Shown here one piece after another: positions 35,943-44,295 of a stretch of DNA of 50,753 nt. A model generated the notes under the pieces. That model ran no database searches. It saw only the letters and a program-made list of their open reading frames with translations, and was not told the DNA's origin. The position numbers and the translations under genes were made by a program. The stretch is from RFPI01 sp964470195 (GTDB lineage: Bacteria > Pseudomonadota > Gammaproteobacteria > Burkholderiales > Methylophilaceae), in the NCBI GenBank assembly GCA_964470195.1, contig CAYYBG010000013.1, positions 1 to 50,753 of the forward strand, given 5' to 3'. Within the stretch, counting starts at the first letter, position 1. The number at the start of each line of letters is the position of its first letter.

Positions 35943-37028
35943 TCAGACATTAAATCTAAAGTGCATCACATCGCCGTCCTGTACGATATAGTCCTTGCCT
36001 TCCAAACGCATTTTGCCGGCTTCTTTTGCGGCCTGCTCACCTTTGTAATGGATATAGTCGGCATAGCTAATCACCTCGGCACGGATAAAACCACGCTCAA
36101 AGTCGGTATGAATCACACCAGCTGCTTGAGGTGCGGTGGCGCCTTTGTGTATGGTCCAAGCGCGCACTTCTTTGACGCCTGCTGTGAAATAGGTCTCTAG
36201 GCCAAGCAATTGATATGCTGCGCGGATGACCCGATTTAAGCCTGGTTCATCTAAGCCCAATTCAGACAAGAATAATAATTTATCCTCATCACTCAGGTCG
36301 GAAATTTCCGCTTCAATCTTTGCGCATATGCTCACCACAGGGGCGTTCTCTTGCTTGCCTAAGGCGAGTACTTGGTCAAGATAGGGGTTGTTATCAAATC
36401 CCTGTTCGTCTACGTTGGCAATATACATAACAGGTTTTACCGTGATTAAACAAAGCGGTTTAATCAATACATATTCCTCCGCACTCAAGCCCAGTGTGCG
36501 TGCAGGTTTGCCTTGATTGAGGCCTTGTTGTACGCGATTCAAAATTGCACATAAAGCAATGGCTTCTTTGTCACCAGATTTGGCTTTTTTGCTTTCGCGT
36601 TGCAGGGTCTTTTCCACTGTCTCCATATCGGCTAGGGCGAGTTCGGTATTGATGGTTTCGATATCCGCCAACGGGTCGACTTTGTTGGCCACATGCACCA
36701 CATTGGCATCATTAAAACAACGCACCACATGGGCGATTGCATCAGTCTCGCGAATATTAGCCAAAAACTTATTGCCCAATCCTTCGCCTTTAGACGCTCC
36801 CGCTACCAGCCCAGCAATATCGACAAATTCAACGATAGCTGGCTGTACTTTTTGAGGATTGACCAGATCAATCAGAGGTTGCATGCGTGGGTCAGGCACC
36901 TCGACCACCCCGACATTTGGTTCTATGGTGCAGAACGGATAGTTTTCAGCCGCGATGCCCGCTTTGGTAATCGCATTAAATAAGGTGGATTTGCCTACAT
37001 TAGGAAGGCCAACAATACCGCATTTCAT
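35943..37028 (-). CDS. ychF: Ribosome-associated ATPase YchF/OLA1
   Basis: 361 residues, OBG-family P-loop protein. G1 is GLPNVGKSTLFNAIT, G3 is DIAGLVAGASKGEGLGNKFL, and a C-terminal TGS-like domain has TDFERGFIRAEVISYADY. YchF prefers ATP over GTP and binds ribosomes; its role is in translation and stress tolerance but is not fully defined. It follows pth by 12 bases, a linkage found in most proteobacteria. Confidence 0.95.
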   Translation of the reverse strand: MKCGIVGLPNVGKSTLFNAITKAGIAAENYPFCTIEPNVGVVEVPDPRMQPLIDLVNPQKVQPAIVEFVDIAGLVAGASKGEGLGNKFLANIRETDAIAHVVRCFNDANVVHVANKVDPLADIETINTELALADMETVEKTLQRESKKAKSGDKEAIALCAILNRVQQGLNQGKPARTLGLSAEEYVLIKPLCLITVKPVMYIANVDEQGFDNNPYLDQVLALGKQENAPVVSICAKIEAEISDLSDEDKLLFLSELGLDEPGLNRVIRAAYQLLGLETYFTAGVKEVRAWTIHKGATAPQAAGVIHTDFERGFIRAEVISYADYIHYKGEQAAKEAGKMRLEGKDYIVQDGDVMHFRFNV

Positions 37029-37040
37029 AATTTACTCACT

Positions 37041-37676
37041 TTAGCTTTGCTGATTGGATGGATTGCTTTGTTTTTTGCTGTCTGAAAGGGTGTGTAAGCG
37101 TAACATGGCTTGCGCAAAGTCACCCTGTAAAAGTTGCGGTAACAACTTCAGACTATGTTCGATGGATAATTGTATGGCATCCATTTCGCTGGCACTTGGG
37201 GCGTGTAATACATAATTCACCACCTCGTGTTTTTGGCCTGGATGACCGATACCTAAGCGCAGGCGCCAAAAGTCCTGCGTCCCCAATGCGGCAATAGTGT
37301 CACGTAAACCATTATGGCCACCATGTCCGCCACCTTGTTTTAATTTGCTGACGCCGACATCTAAATCTAATTCATCGTGGACCACCAGAATCGCTTGCGC
37401 CGGTATTTTGTAAAACTTGGCTAGGGCTGAGATGGATCGCCCACTGGCATTCATAAATGTGTCAGGCTTTAATAACCAAACATCCTGCATAGAATTGCTA
37501 GCAAAAGCTGCGCTATTGAGTCTGGCGACCTGGCCAGAGAATTTGGTCTCATGATTTAAACGCGTATTGCTTTGTGCGCACAGCATGTCCACCCACCAAA
37601 AACCAGCGTTATGGCGTGTTTTGCTATATTCGTTGCCGGGATTTCCTAACCCGACGATCAGTTGAATCGCTTGCAT
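37041..37676 (-). CDS. pth: Peptidyl-tRNA hydrolase
   Basis: 211 residues. Pth frees tRNAs from prematurely released peptidyl-tRNA. N-terminal GLGNPGNEYSKTRHNAGFW has the catalytic His22; the other family motifs are KPDTFMNASG and GGHGGHNGLRD (catalytic Asp). GAGG stands 8 bases before the ATG, directly after the T run of a terminator-like hairpin. It lies between rplY and ychF, the usual order. Confidence 0.96.
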   Translation of the reverse strand: MQAIQLIVGLGNPGNEYSKTRHNAGFWWVDMLCAQSNTRLNHETKFSGQVARLNSAAFASNSMQDVWLLKPDTFMNASGRSISALAKFYKIPAQAILVVHDELDLDVGVSKLKQGGGHGGHNGLRDTIAALGTQDFWRLRLGIGHPGQKHEVVNYVLHAPSASEMDAIQLSIEHSLKLLPQLLQGDFAQAMLRLHTLSDSKKQSNPSNQQS

Positions 37677-37687
37677 TAGATAACCTC

Positions 37688-37725
37688 AAAAAAATAACGC
37701 GCGTCCTGATAGGAATCGCGCGTTA
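37688..37725 (-). terminator. Terminator-like hairpin between rplY and pth
   Basis: TAACGCGCG and CGCGCGTTA form a perfect 9-bp stem with a 13-base loop; on the minus strand it is followed by seven T, then immediately by the pth ribosome site. A T run on the other side makes it bidirectional in form. It may partly uncouple pth from rplY. Confidence 0.75.
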
Positions 37726-37745
37726 GATTTTTTTGCATTGCAATA

Positions 37746-38381
37746 TTAGCCTTCGGCAGCAGGTGCCTCAGCAGCTGGAGTGTCACTTGCTTCTTCATCA
37801 GCGCTAGAGCTGCCACGTGTCTTGGCAATGCTTGCAACAGCAGCGTCGTTACCGTGTGACAGTTGAACAAATTCAACACCAGAAGGCAATTTGATTTCGG
37901 ACAAGTGGATAGATTGACCAATATTGAGATTGCCCATGTCAACTTCAATAAATTCTGGCAAATCTTTTGGCAAACAGCTGATATCTGCTTCAGTCAAGAT
38001 ATGGGCTGCGATACCACCATTAAGTTTAACGCCTGGGCAAGTGTCTGCATTGACAAAGTGCAATGGCACTTTAACGTGAATTTTTTCTGTCGCACTCACA
38101 CGTTGAAAGTCAATATGTTGAAGGGTGTTGCGAACTGGATGCATTTGATAGTCACGCAACAATACAGATTCTTTTGCACCTTCAACATTCAAAGTCAAAA
38201 TGGAAGCGTGAAATGCTTCATGACGGAACTCTAAAAATAGTTCTTTGTGGTCAAATTCAACATTCACTGCGTCTTTGTGTGCGCCATAAATAATACCCGG
38301 CACTTTACCTGCGCGACGAAGACGGCGGCTCGCACCCGTACCTTTCGTATTACGCAGTGTTGCTCTAATTTCAATAGCCAT
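37746..38381 (-). CDS. rplY: 50S ribosomal protein bL25 (Ctc type)
   Basis: 211 residues: an L25 domain with RNTKGTGASRRLRRAGKVPGI, followed by the Ctc-type C-terminal beta domain (KLNGGIAAHILTEADISC). The tail is acidic and alanine-rich (about the last 20 residues). bL25 binds 5S rRNA. AGGAG stands 6 bases before the ATG. The gene is flanked on both sides by terminator-like hairpins, so it may be a separate unit inside the prs-pth cluster. Confidence 0.96.
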   Translation of the reverse strand: MAIEIRATLRNTKGTGASRRLRRAGKVPGIIYGAHKDAVNVEFDHKELFLEFRHEAFHASILTLNVEGAKESVLLRDYQMHPVRNTLQHIDFQRVSATEKIHVKVPLHFVNADTCPGVKLNGGIAAHILTEADISCLPKDLPEFIEVDMGNLNIGQSIHLSEIKLPSGVEFVQLSHGNDAAVASIAKTRGSSSADEEASDTPAAEAPAAEG

Positions 38382-38392
38382 TTACTACTCCT

Positions 38393-38430
38393 AAAAAATA
38401 AGTCGGTTAGCCATCAAGACTTAACCAACT
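38393..38430 (-). terminator. Terminator-like hairpin between prs and rplY
   Basis: AGTTGGTTA and TAACCGACT (minus strand) pair over 9 bases with one G-T pair, loop of 12, followed by TATTTTTT and then the AGGAG of rplY. Less GC-rich than the next hairpin, so termination may be partial. The rest of the 118-base gap shows nothing else. Confidence 0.6.
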
Positions 38431-38499
38431 GGATTATGCTGATATCCGCGACCAGATAACAGCGATATAAGGCAAAGTCATATCACCTTGCCCAAAAAC

Positions 38500-39432
38500 T
38501 TAATCTTCAAACAATGAGCTGACGGAGTCCTCGTTGCTGATGCGGCGTATGGTTTCTGCCATCAGTTCACCCACTGTCAGTTGACGAACTTTTTTGCAAC
38601 GCACTGCATCCCCTGTTAATGGAATGGTATCGGTAACCACCAGCTCATCCAAATCAGAAAACTCAATGCGTTCAACTGCCGAACCAGACAACACAGGATG
38701 AGTACAGTAGGCCACCACTTTTTCCGCCCCTTTTTGTTTTAATGCGCTTGCAGCTTCACAAAGGGTATTAGCGGTATCCACCATATCATCCATGATGACG
38801 CAAGTACGACCAGCGACATCACCAATAATATTCATTACTTTTGAAACATTGGGTTTGGGACGGCGCTTATCAATAATGGCCAAGTCTGAACCCATCTGTT
38901 TCGCTAATGCACGGGCGCGAACTACACCACCTACATCAGGAGAAACCACCACCAAGTTATGGTGGTTCTGTTTAGTTAGATCTCTCAACAGCACCGGTGA
39001 GGCATAGATATTGTCGACCGGAATATCAAAAAAACCTTGTATTTGGTCTGAGTGCAAATCCATAGTCAGTAAGCGATTGACGCCAACGCTGGTGAGCATA
39101 TTAGCAACCACTTTGGCGGTAATCGCCACACGCGCAGAACGAGGCCGACGATCCTGACGCGAATAACCAAAATAAGGAATCGCAGCAGTAATTCGACCAG
39201 CAGAAGCGCGCCTTAAGGCGTCAACCATCACCATCACTTCCATCAAACTGTCATTGACAGGTTGGCAAGTAGATTGCAACACAAACACATCTTTACCACG
39301 CACATTATCGAGAATTTCTACCATCACTTCCCCATCACTGAAGCGGTCTACGGTAGCGCGACCCATATGGATGCCCATATGTTCTACAACTTTTTCGGCA
39401 AGCTTGGGGTTAGCTGTGCCGGTAAATACCAT
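38500..39432 (-). CDS. prs: Ribose-phosphate pyrophosphokinase
   Basis: 310 residues from the ATG at 39432, with AGAGG 7 bases upstream; a GTG at 39450 is an alternative, while the longer open frame to 39519 runs toward the tRNA terminator and is unlikely. Prs makes PRPP from ribose 5-phosphate and ATP for nucleotides, His, Trp and NAD. Motifs are the flexible loop region PYFGYSRQDRRPRSAR, TMDLHSDQIQGFFDIP and the PRPP loop VIMDDMVDTANTL. tRNA(Gln) and ispE upstream are the standard betaproteobacterial neighbours. Confidence 0.97.
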   Translation of the reverse strand: MVFTGTANPKLAEKVVEHMGIHMGRATVDRFSDGEVMVEILDNVRGKDVFVLQSTCQPVNDSLMEVMVMVDALRRASAGRITAAIPYFGYSRQDRRPRSARVAITAKVVANMLTSVGVNRLLTMDLHSDQIQGFFDIPVDNIYASPVLLRDLTKQNHHNLVVVSPDVGGVVRARALAKQMGSDLAIIDKRRPKPNVSKVMNIIGDVAGRTCVIMDDMVDTANTLCEAASALKQKGAEKVVAYCTHPVLSGSAVERIEFSDLDELVVTDTIPLTGDAVRCKKVRQLTVGELMAETIRRISNEDSVSSLFED

Positions 39433-39489
39433 GATGTCGCCTCTGGCCACAGTGGGATTCCTCGTCGTTTTAGTGCTTGATACAAAAAC

Positions 39490-39515
39490 AAAAAAGCGTG
39501 TAATACCTACACGCT
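39490..39515 (-). terminator. Rho-independent terminator after tRNA-Gln
   Basis: AGCGTGTA and TACACGCT (39495-39502 and 39508-39515) form a perfect 8-bp stem with a 5-base loop; on the minus strand it continues into six T. It starts 11 bases past the CCA end of the tRNA and lies before prs, so prs would need its own start or readthrough. Confidence 0.8.
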
Positions 39516-39525
39516 CCAAAAATTT

Positions 39526-39602
39526 TGGCTGGGGAGGAAGGATTCGAACCTTCGCATGCCGGAATCAAAATCCGGTGCCTTAACCAGCTTGGCGACTCCC
39601 CA
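39526..39602 (-). tRNA. tRNA-Gln (anticodon TTG)
   Basis: Full cloverleaf on the minus strand: acceptor TGGGGAG pairs with CTCCCCA, discriminator G, and CCA is encoded. The D arm holds GCTGGTTAAGGC, the anticodon arm pairs CCGGA with TCCGG around loop TTTTGAT giving anticodon TTG, and the T arm has GGTTCGAATCC. The U1-A72 end pair is typical of tRNA(Gln). It lies between ispE and prs with 13 bases after ispE. Confidence 0.97.
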
Positions 39603-39615
39603 ATTACATCGTGCG

Positions 39616-40560
39616 TTAAGCGCTCAAATTATACAGCGGATGCTGCGCTAAACCGAGTGCAAAACAAGAAAAAACTGTTACTCCAGCAAGTTGCTCAGGT
39701 ATGTTGTACTGTCTATTCATCTGCTCAGCTGCAGAGAGTTCAATAAACACCGAAGACCCTGAACCACTCATTTTTGCATTGCCATACATGGATAACCATT
39801 GCAGGCAGGCTTTTACCGCAGGATAGCGTTGACACACAAAAGCTTGCAAATCGTTGCGAAACTGACTCGCTGTGTTGGTCGAGTTCTTCGCTGATTGTTG
39901 CTTGCCATCAGAGGAAGATAAATTACCTGCCTCGAAAAAGGCGGTTATTGTCGTGGGATTTGTGTTTCTTGTCAATTCCTCAGCGCGAAAAATTTCACTG
40001 GTCGATACATGGATTTGCGGCGTTAAAACAAGATATTGGGCTGGTGCAAGGGTGATTGGGCTGAGTTGCTCGCCTATCCCTTCTACCCAAGCATTTTTAC
40101 CATAGATAAAAAAAGGCACATCAGCCCCCAATTGTAGGCCAAGTGCCATGAGTTGCTGACGATTTAATCCACACTGCCATAGATGATTGAGTGCGATTAA
40201 TACGGTTGCAGCATCAGAGCTACCACCCCCTAATCCCGCCCCCATAGGAATGCGCTTTTGCAAAGCAATCTCAACCCCATAGCGACTATCACAACTAGTC
40301 TTAAGCAATTGTGCCGCACGAATGCATAGGTCTTGCGCTGGCGCAGTATGAGCAAGCGGGGTTAATTGGCGAATTTCACCGTCATTAGTGGGTTTGAGAT
40401 ACACCGTATCCTGCAAATCGATTAAGCGAAAGATGCTCTGTAGCAGGTGATAGCCATCAGCGCGCCGTCCAGTAATATGCAAAAACAAATTGAGTTTGGC
40501 GGGCGCAGCAAAAGCTTGAAAGCCTTGTTCAGTCCATGGTTGTGAAGTTGATGCATGCAT
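39616..40560 (-). CDS. ispE: 4-diphosphocytidyl-2-C-methyl-D-erythritol kinase
   Basis: 314 residues, GHMP kinase family, slightly longer than usual because of an insert with NLSSSDGKQQSAKNSTNT (about residues 210-235) and an N-terminal extension. It phosphorylates CDP-ME in the MEP isoprenoid pathway. Motifs are FAAPAKLNLFLHITGRRADGY, the ATP loop PMGAGLGGGSSDAATVL and AKMSGSGSSVFIEL. It lies between lolB and tRNA(Gln). Confidence 0.95.
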   Translation of the reverse strand: MHASTSQPWTEQGFQAFAAPAKLNLFLHITGRRADGYHLLQSIFRLIDLQDTVYLKPTNDGEIRQLTPLAHTAPAQDLCIRAAQLLKTSCDSRYGVEIALQKRIPMGAGLGGGSSDAATVLIALNHLWQCGLNRQQLMALGLQLGADVPFFIYGKNAWVEGIGEQLSPITLAPAQYLVLTPQIHVSTSEIFRAEELTRNTNPTTITAFFEAGNLSSSDGKQQSAKNSTNTASQFRNDLQAFVCQRYPAVKACLQWLSMYGNAKMSGSGSSVFIELSAAEQMNRQYNIPEQLAGVTVFSCFALGLAQHPLYNLSA

Positions 40561-40573
40561 AGCAGTCGATACT

Positions 40574-41212
40574 CTAAAGCATGAGCTGCCAGTCGTCTAT
40601 GATGAGGCGAAGATAAATTTTCGGGTGACGCAAAGTGAGTTTAACGGGTAAATCAAAGCTTTCAACTTGCCGATAGTCGCCATATTCGACACGCCAATCA
40701 CTTTGCTGAAAGCTGACTAATTTGCCACTTTCATCCCACTGCGCATCGCTCATCGCTGCTTGGGCTGGACGACCCAATAGCCAATCATGCAACAAATGAA
40801 TGGGAAGCGGCCAGCCAATGATTTGCTCAGTTAACTGCTCAGCATCCGCTGCCTGATATTGTTTATTATCATTGGTCATTAATATGACGCCATCTTCATT
40901 GGCACTGATATCTGCCAATGTGTTGCCAAGCGGTGAGATTAGGGATAGCTGTTGGCTGAGGCCATTTTTATGCCAATGAATTTGGCAGTTGTAGCCGCGC
41001 CCTTGATATTGCACAGCCATCCGACCCTGAATAGCAAAATCGCTCAGACTTTGTAAGCTGGCTTGATGCACTGTCGTCGTTGAGACATTTTCCTGTGCCA
41101 GCGCAGCGGCGCTATAACTGATTAAAAAAATAAGCCAAAGCAAGGATATTGCATTCGACCCACGCTTATTCAGATTGCGCTGGATAAGCATAGGGTTAGC
41201 TGATGAGAGCAT
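40574..41212 (-). CDS. lolB: LolB-like outer membrane lipoprotein receptor lacking a lipidation Cys
   Basis: 212 residues. Family features are FAIQGRMAVQYQGRGYN, LISPLGNTLADI, IIGWPLPIHLLHDWLLGRP and a C-terminal LRLIIDDWQL. LolB accepts lipoproteins from LolA at the outer membrane. The hydrophobic N terminus (about 22-40, SLLWLIFLISYSAAALAQ) looks like an ordinary signal peptide with an AxA site. No lipobox cysteine is present; the only Cys is internal (GYNC). It may act as a soluble periplasmic form. Context (TPR lipoprotein-lolB-ispE) supports the assignment. It overlaps the previous stop by one base. Confidence 0.85.
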   Translation of the reverse strand: MLSSANPMLIQRNLNKRGSNAISLLWLIFLISYSAAALAQENVSTTTVHQASLQSLSDFAIQGRMAVQYQGRGYNCQIHWHKNGLSQQLSLISPLGNTLADISANEDGVILMTNDNKQYQAADAEQLTEQIIGWPLPIHLLHDWLLGRPAQAAMSDAQWDESGKLVSFQQSDWRVEYGDYRQVESFDLPVKLTLRHPKIYLRLIIDDWQLML

Positions 41213-42996
41213 TATAGAGCTGGTACAAAACGTTTCATGGTGGCGCTCAGCGCACTATTTTCAGGATGTAGCGCAGCGGCGTCATTCCAGATGCGCATCG
41301 CTTCCTCTTTTTGTCCTTTTTTCCAAAGCACCTCACCCAAATGCGCAGCAATTTCTGGGTCTGCTTGCGATTGATGAGCAAGCTTCAGATAGTGCAAAGA
41401 TTCATCATACAAGCCAAGACGGTAAAGAACCCAGCCCAAGCTATCAATGACATAATGATCTTTTGGATTGATTTGCAAGGCACGCTCAATCAAATAACGC
41501 GCCTCTTTTAGGTTGATATTCCGGTCAGCGAAAGAATAACCCAGGGCATTATAGGCTTGGGCGTGATCAGGGCGATGGGCAATGATTCGACGCAATTGTT
41601 TTTCTACCACGTCATATTTCTTCAATTGCTCTGCCTGCATGGCATACTCATAGGCCAAATCATATGCGTCGGGCAGATTGTTGACGGCTTTATGCAATAA
41701 ATCAAATGCTTGCTGATGACGGTTAGCTTGGCTGAGTAAGTTGGCTTGCATCAAAATGACCGAGGCAAGTTGTTGGTTATTCAGATGGTGCATTTCATCC
41801 AAGAAAGCAATAGCCACGTCCACGCCTTTACTTCGATTCAGCAAATTGGCGATATTCAGGTTGGCCTCAACATAATGATTTTGAGTTGCCATTTCAGGAT
41901 GGTGCTCGAGCAACATATGGTCATTCTGTACTTGCTTGTACCAGAAAATTGCCTGCGCCTCGTCCATTTTCTTTTCTGCGACTTGACCAAGATAGAGATA
42001 AATTTGGTCCTTATCTTTGATATCTAAATTGAGTGCTTGTTTGAAGTATTTTTCCGCACCATCGTAATCTCCTGATTCAGCTGAGAGTAAACCCAGTACG
42101 ATAGTAATTTCAGCAACGTGGTCTTTTACCTGCAACAATTTGATCAGCTCTTGCTTGGCTTCTAAAAAACGTTTGCTGGCGACCAACATTTTAGACATGT
42201 TCAAGCGCGCATCATAAGCTTCGGGACGTCGACTAATAAACTCCTGATAAAGTTGAATAGCCTGCTCTGGAGAGCGTCTAAATAAAGCGTCTGCCCAATG
42301 GATAATACCGATTTCCCAATCGGCATGAAGTTGATTGGCTTTTTCTGCTTGGCTGATTGCCAACTCAATGTTACCGCTATGCAAAGCTGCTTGACTGATG
42401 GCTAAAAAGGCTTCGGGTAAATCGGGGTAGGGTTGGGCTAATTCTTGCACCATGTTTAATACGGCGTTTTTATCACTTTGTGGACCAAGCAATTGTTCTA
42501 ACTGTAAGAAGGCTGCTGGTTTGTTGTCACTCAACGAGATAATGACTTTCAGGTATGGCTTAGCTGCCTTAGGGTCGCCAGCCAATAATAAAAATTGAGC
42601 AATGGTTTGATTGGCCTCGGTTGATGATGGGGCTAGTGATGCCCAAAGCTTGGCGGCCTCGATTCCCATTCTGGGTGATTTGGCGAAAATCGCCATTCTT
42701 GTCGCTCTTTCGGCAAGACTGGCATCACTGTATACGCTCGCCAACTCATAGAATAATTGTGCTGCAGCTAACGCTTCCCCCCGTTGAGAGGCAACTTCGG
42801 CGAGTAGATATTTAAAAACGTAGTCAGCATGTTGAGCGTTTTCATCCAATATCTCAACTTGTGCAGGGGCAGTGGCTGCTTGATTGGCACTAGGTTTTAC
42901 TTGCGCCATCTGCTTTTTAGGATTGTTGTGTGCACAGGCTGTCAGTCCCAACAGACTGGCAATCAACAGGTACAAGGACAGTTTTTTAAAGGTCAT
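41212..42996 (-). CDS. TPR-repeat lipoprotein upstream of lolB
   Basis: 594 residues. The signal peptide ends in a lipobox, LTAC (Cys21). The rest is almost entirely helical tetratricopeptide repeats; clear units include AEKYFKQALNLDIKDKDQIY, AYNALGYSFADR and DSLGWVLYRLGLYDESLHYL. A TPR protein before lolB is common in betaproteobacteria; its function is not established, though an outer-membrane assembly or envelope scaffold role is a natural guess. The stop overlaps the lolB start (TAATG). Confidence 0.85.
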   Translation of the reverse strand: MTFKKLSLYLLIASLLGLTACAHNNPKKQMAQVKPSANQAATAPAQVEILDENAQHADYVFKYLLAEVASQRGEALAAAQLFYELASVYSDASLAERATRMAIFAKSPRMGIEAAKLWASLAPSSTEANQTIAQFLLLAGDPKAAKPYLKVIISLSDNKPAAFLQLEQLLGPQSDKNAVLNMVQELAQPYPDLPEAFLAISQAALHSGNIELAISQAEKANQLHADWEIGIIHWADALFRRSPEQAIQLYQEFISRRPEAYDARLNMSKMLVASKRFLEAKQELIKLLQVKDHVAEITIVLGLLSAESGDYDGAEKYFKQALNLDIKDKDQIYLYLGQVAEKKMDEAQAIFWYKQVQNDHMLLEHHPEMATQNHYVEANLNIANLLNRSKGVDVAIAFLDEMHHLNNQQLASVILMQANLLSQANRHQQAFDLLHKAVNNLPDAYDLAYEYAMQAEQLKKYDVVEKQLRRIIAHRPDHAQAYNALGYSFADRNINLKEARYLIERALQINPKDHYVIDSLGWVLYRLGLYDESLHYLKLAHQSQADPEIAAHLGEVLWKKGQKEEAMRIWNDAAALHPENSALSATMKRFVPAL

Positions 42997-43318
42997 CGTG
43001 TTTACTTTATTGAGTTAATTGTGAGGTGCTTTTTCTATAGCTTTAGTCAGTGACAGCGTTAGCAAGTTCATCCATAATGAGCAAAGACTATAGCTGGTTA
43101 CAGGAAACTTTCCAAGCATCAATGCTCTAAGCCATGCGGATAGCCTGTTTTGAGTGCCTTGGCTACTTTAGGTAGCGCAAATGCAACAAGATTATTTAAT
43201 GATTACAGACGATTTTCTGGTCAGCAAGACAATCAAACGCTTGACATCTGTCAGGCGTTTTTTTAATGTGATGCCCCCTTGCAATAGCGTCATCATTCAT
43301 CTCGGAGTGAAGTTTTAA
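42997..43318. other. 322-base intergenic region between divergent genes
   Basis: This gap must hold promoters for the TPR gene (minus) and the ABC operon (plus). I find no open reading frame of note. The only clear structure is the terminator at 43235-43264. GGAG and GAAG near 43303-43312 serve as ribosome sites for the ABC gene. No convincing -35/-10 pair could be fixed for either direction. Confidence 0.6.
43235..43264 (+). terminator. Orphan strong terminator ahead of the ABC operon
   Basis: AAACGCTTGACA pairs with TGTCAGGCGTTT over 12 bases with one T-G pair, followed by T to 43264. It points to the plus strand, but no plus-strand gene precedes it. It could end a small RNA or act as an attenuator in the leader of the ABC operon. 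Confidence 0.75.
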
Positions 43319-44275
43319 ATGGCAAAACCAAGCGCAAAAGAGACAAAAAACAGTACCACTGAAATGACCGTCAGCGCCAACCACCTGACACGGCTATATG
43401 GTGGACGAGCAGCCGTCAGCGATGTCAGTTTTACCCTGAACAAAGGTGAGGTACTAGGATTTTTGGGGCCAAATGGCGCCGGTAAGTCTACGACAATGAA
43501 AATGCTCACAGGTAACTTAGCGCCCAGTGACGGCAAAGTCGAAATCTGTGGGATTGATATGATAGACAATCCCAAAGAAGCAAAAGCTTTAATTGGGTAC
43601 TTGCCAGAAACCCCTCCACTTTATCGTGAACTGACGGTTGATGAGTTTTTAACCGTCACTGCAAGATTGCACGGAATTTCTTCCAAGGCGATTAAGTCGG
43701 CGGTTGATCGTGCTAAGCAACGATGTGGTTTGACGGAGATGAGCAAACGTCTTATTGAAAATCTTTCCAAAGGTTATCAACAACGTGTTGGTATTGCGCA
43801 AGCGATTATTCACAACCCTATGGTGGTCATTTTGGATGAGCCAACCGTTGGTTTGGATCCCATTCAAATCCGTGATATCCGCACACTGGTCAAAGAATTA
43901 GGGAAAGAGCACAGTGTCATTCTTTCCACACATATCTTGCCGGAAGTAGAGATAGTTTGTGATCGAGTCCAGATTATCGACAAAGGCAAGTTGGTGTTCA
44001 ACGGTTCTATTGATTTGCTGAAAAAGCAACGCCAAGGCAATCGTTTGTTGATAGGCTTGCGTAATGCCCCTGCGCTCAGTGCACTTGAGAAGATTGCGCA
44101 AGTGGAAAAAGTAGAAACGCTGGACAACGGTTTGATTCGTCTATTTTTCACACCCGGTGATTCACCTGCCGAAAAAATTGTAGCAGCGGCTGTCAAAGGT
44201 GACTGGGGTCTATTCCAAATTCAACCTGACCAAACCTCTTTAGAAGACGTGTTTGTGCAGTTGACACATCAATAA
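43319..44275 (+). CDS. GldA-like ABC transporter ATP-binding protein
   Basis: 318 residues. Walker A is GPNGAGKSTT, the Q loop is YLPETPPLY, the signature is LSKGYQQR and Walker B is VVILDEPTVGLDP with the H loop at STHILPEVE. The C-terminal 90 residues resemble the extra domain of GldA/CcmA-type ABC-2 ATPases. It powers the permease and accessory subunits encoded next. The substrate is unknown. The first about 20 residues (KPSAKETKNSTTEM) are polar and not part of the fold. Confidence 0.9.
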   Translation: MAKPSAKETKNSTTEMTVSANHLTRLYGGRAAVSDVSFTLNKGEVLGFLGPNGAGKSTTMKMLTGNLAPSDGKVEICGIDMIDNPKEAKALIGYLPETPPLYRELTVDEFLTVTARLHGISSKAIKSAVDRAKQRCGLTEMSKRLIENLSKGYQQRVGIAQAIIHNPMVVILDEPTVGLDPIQIRDIRTLVKELGKEHSVILSTHILPEVEIVCDRVQIIDKGKLVFNGSIDLLKKQRQGNRLLIGLRNAPALSALEKIAQVEKVETLDNGLIRLFFTPGDSPAEKIVAAAVKGDWGLFQIQPDQTSLEDVFVQLTHQ

Positions 44276-44295
44276 TTTTTCAAGCGAGCATCGAT

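Noticed and set aside
39526..39602. Integration site at tRNA-Gln
   Set aside because: No integrase, no repeated 3' end of the tRNA, and flanking genes keep the conserved betaproteobacterial order.
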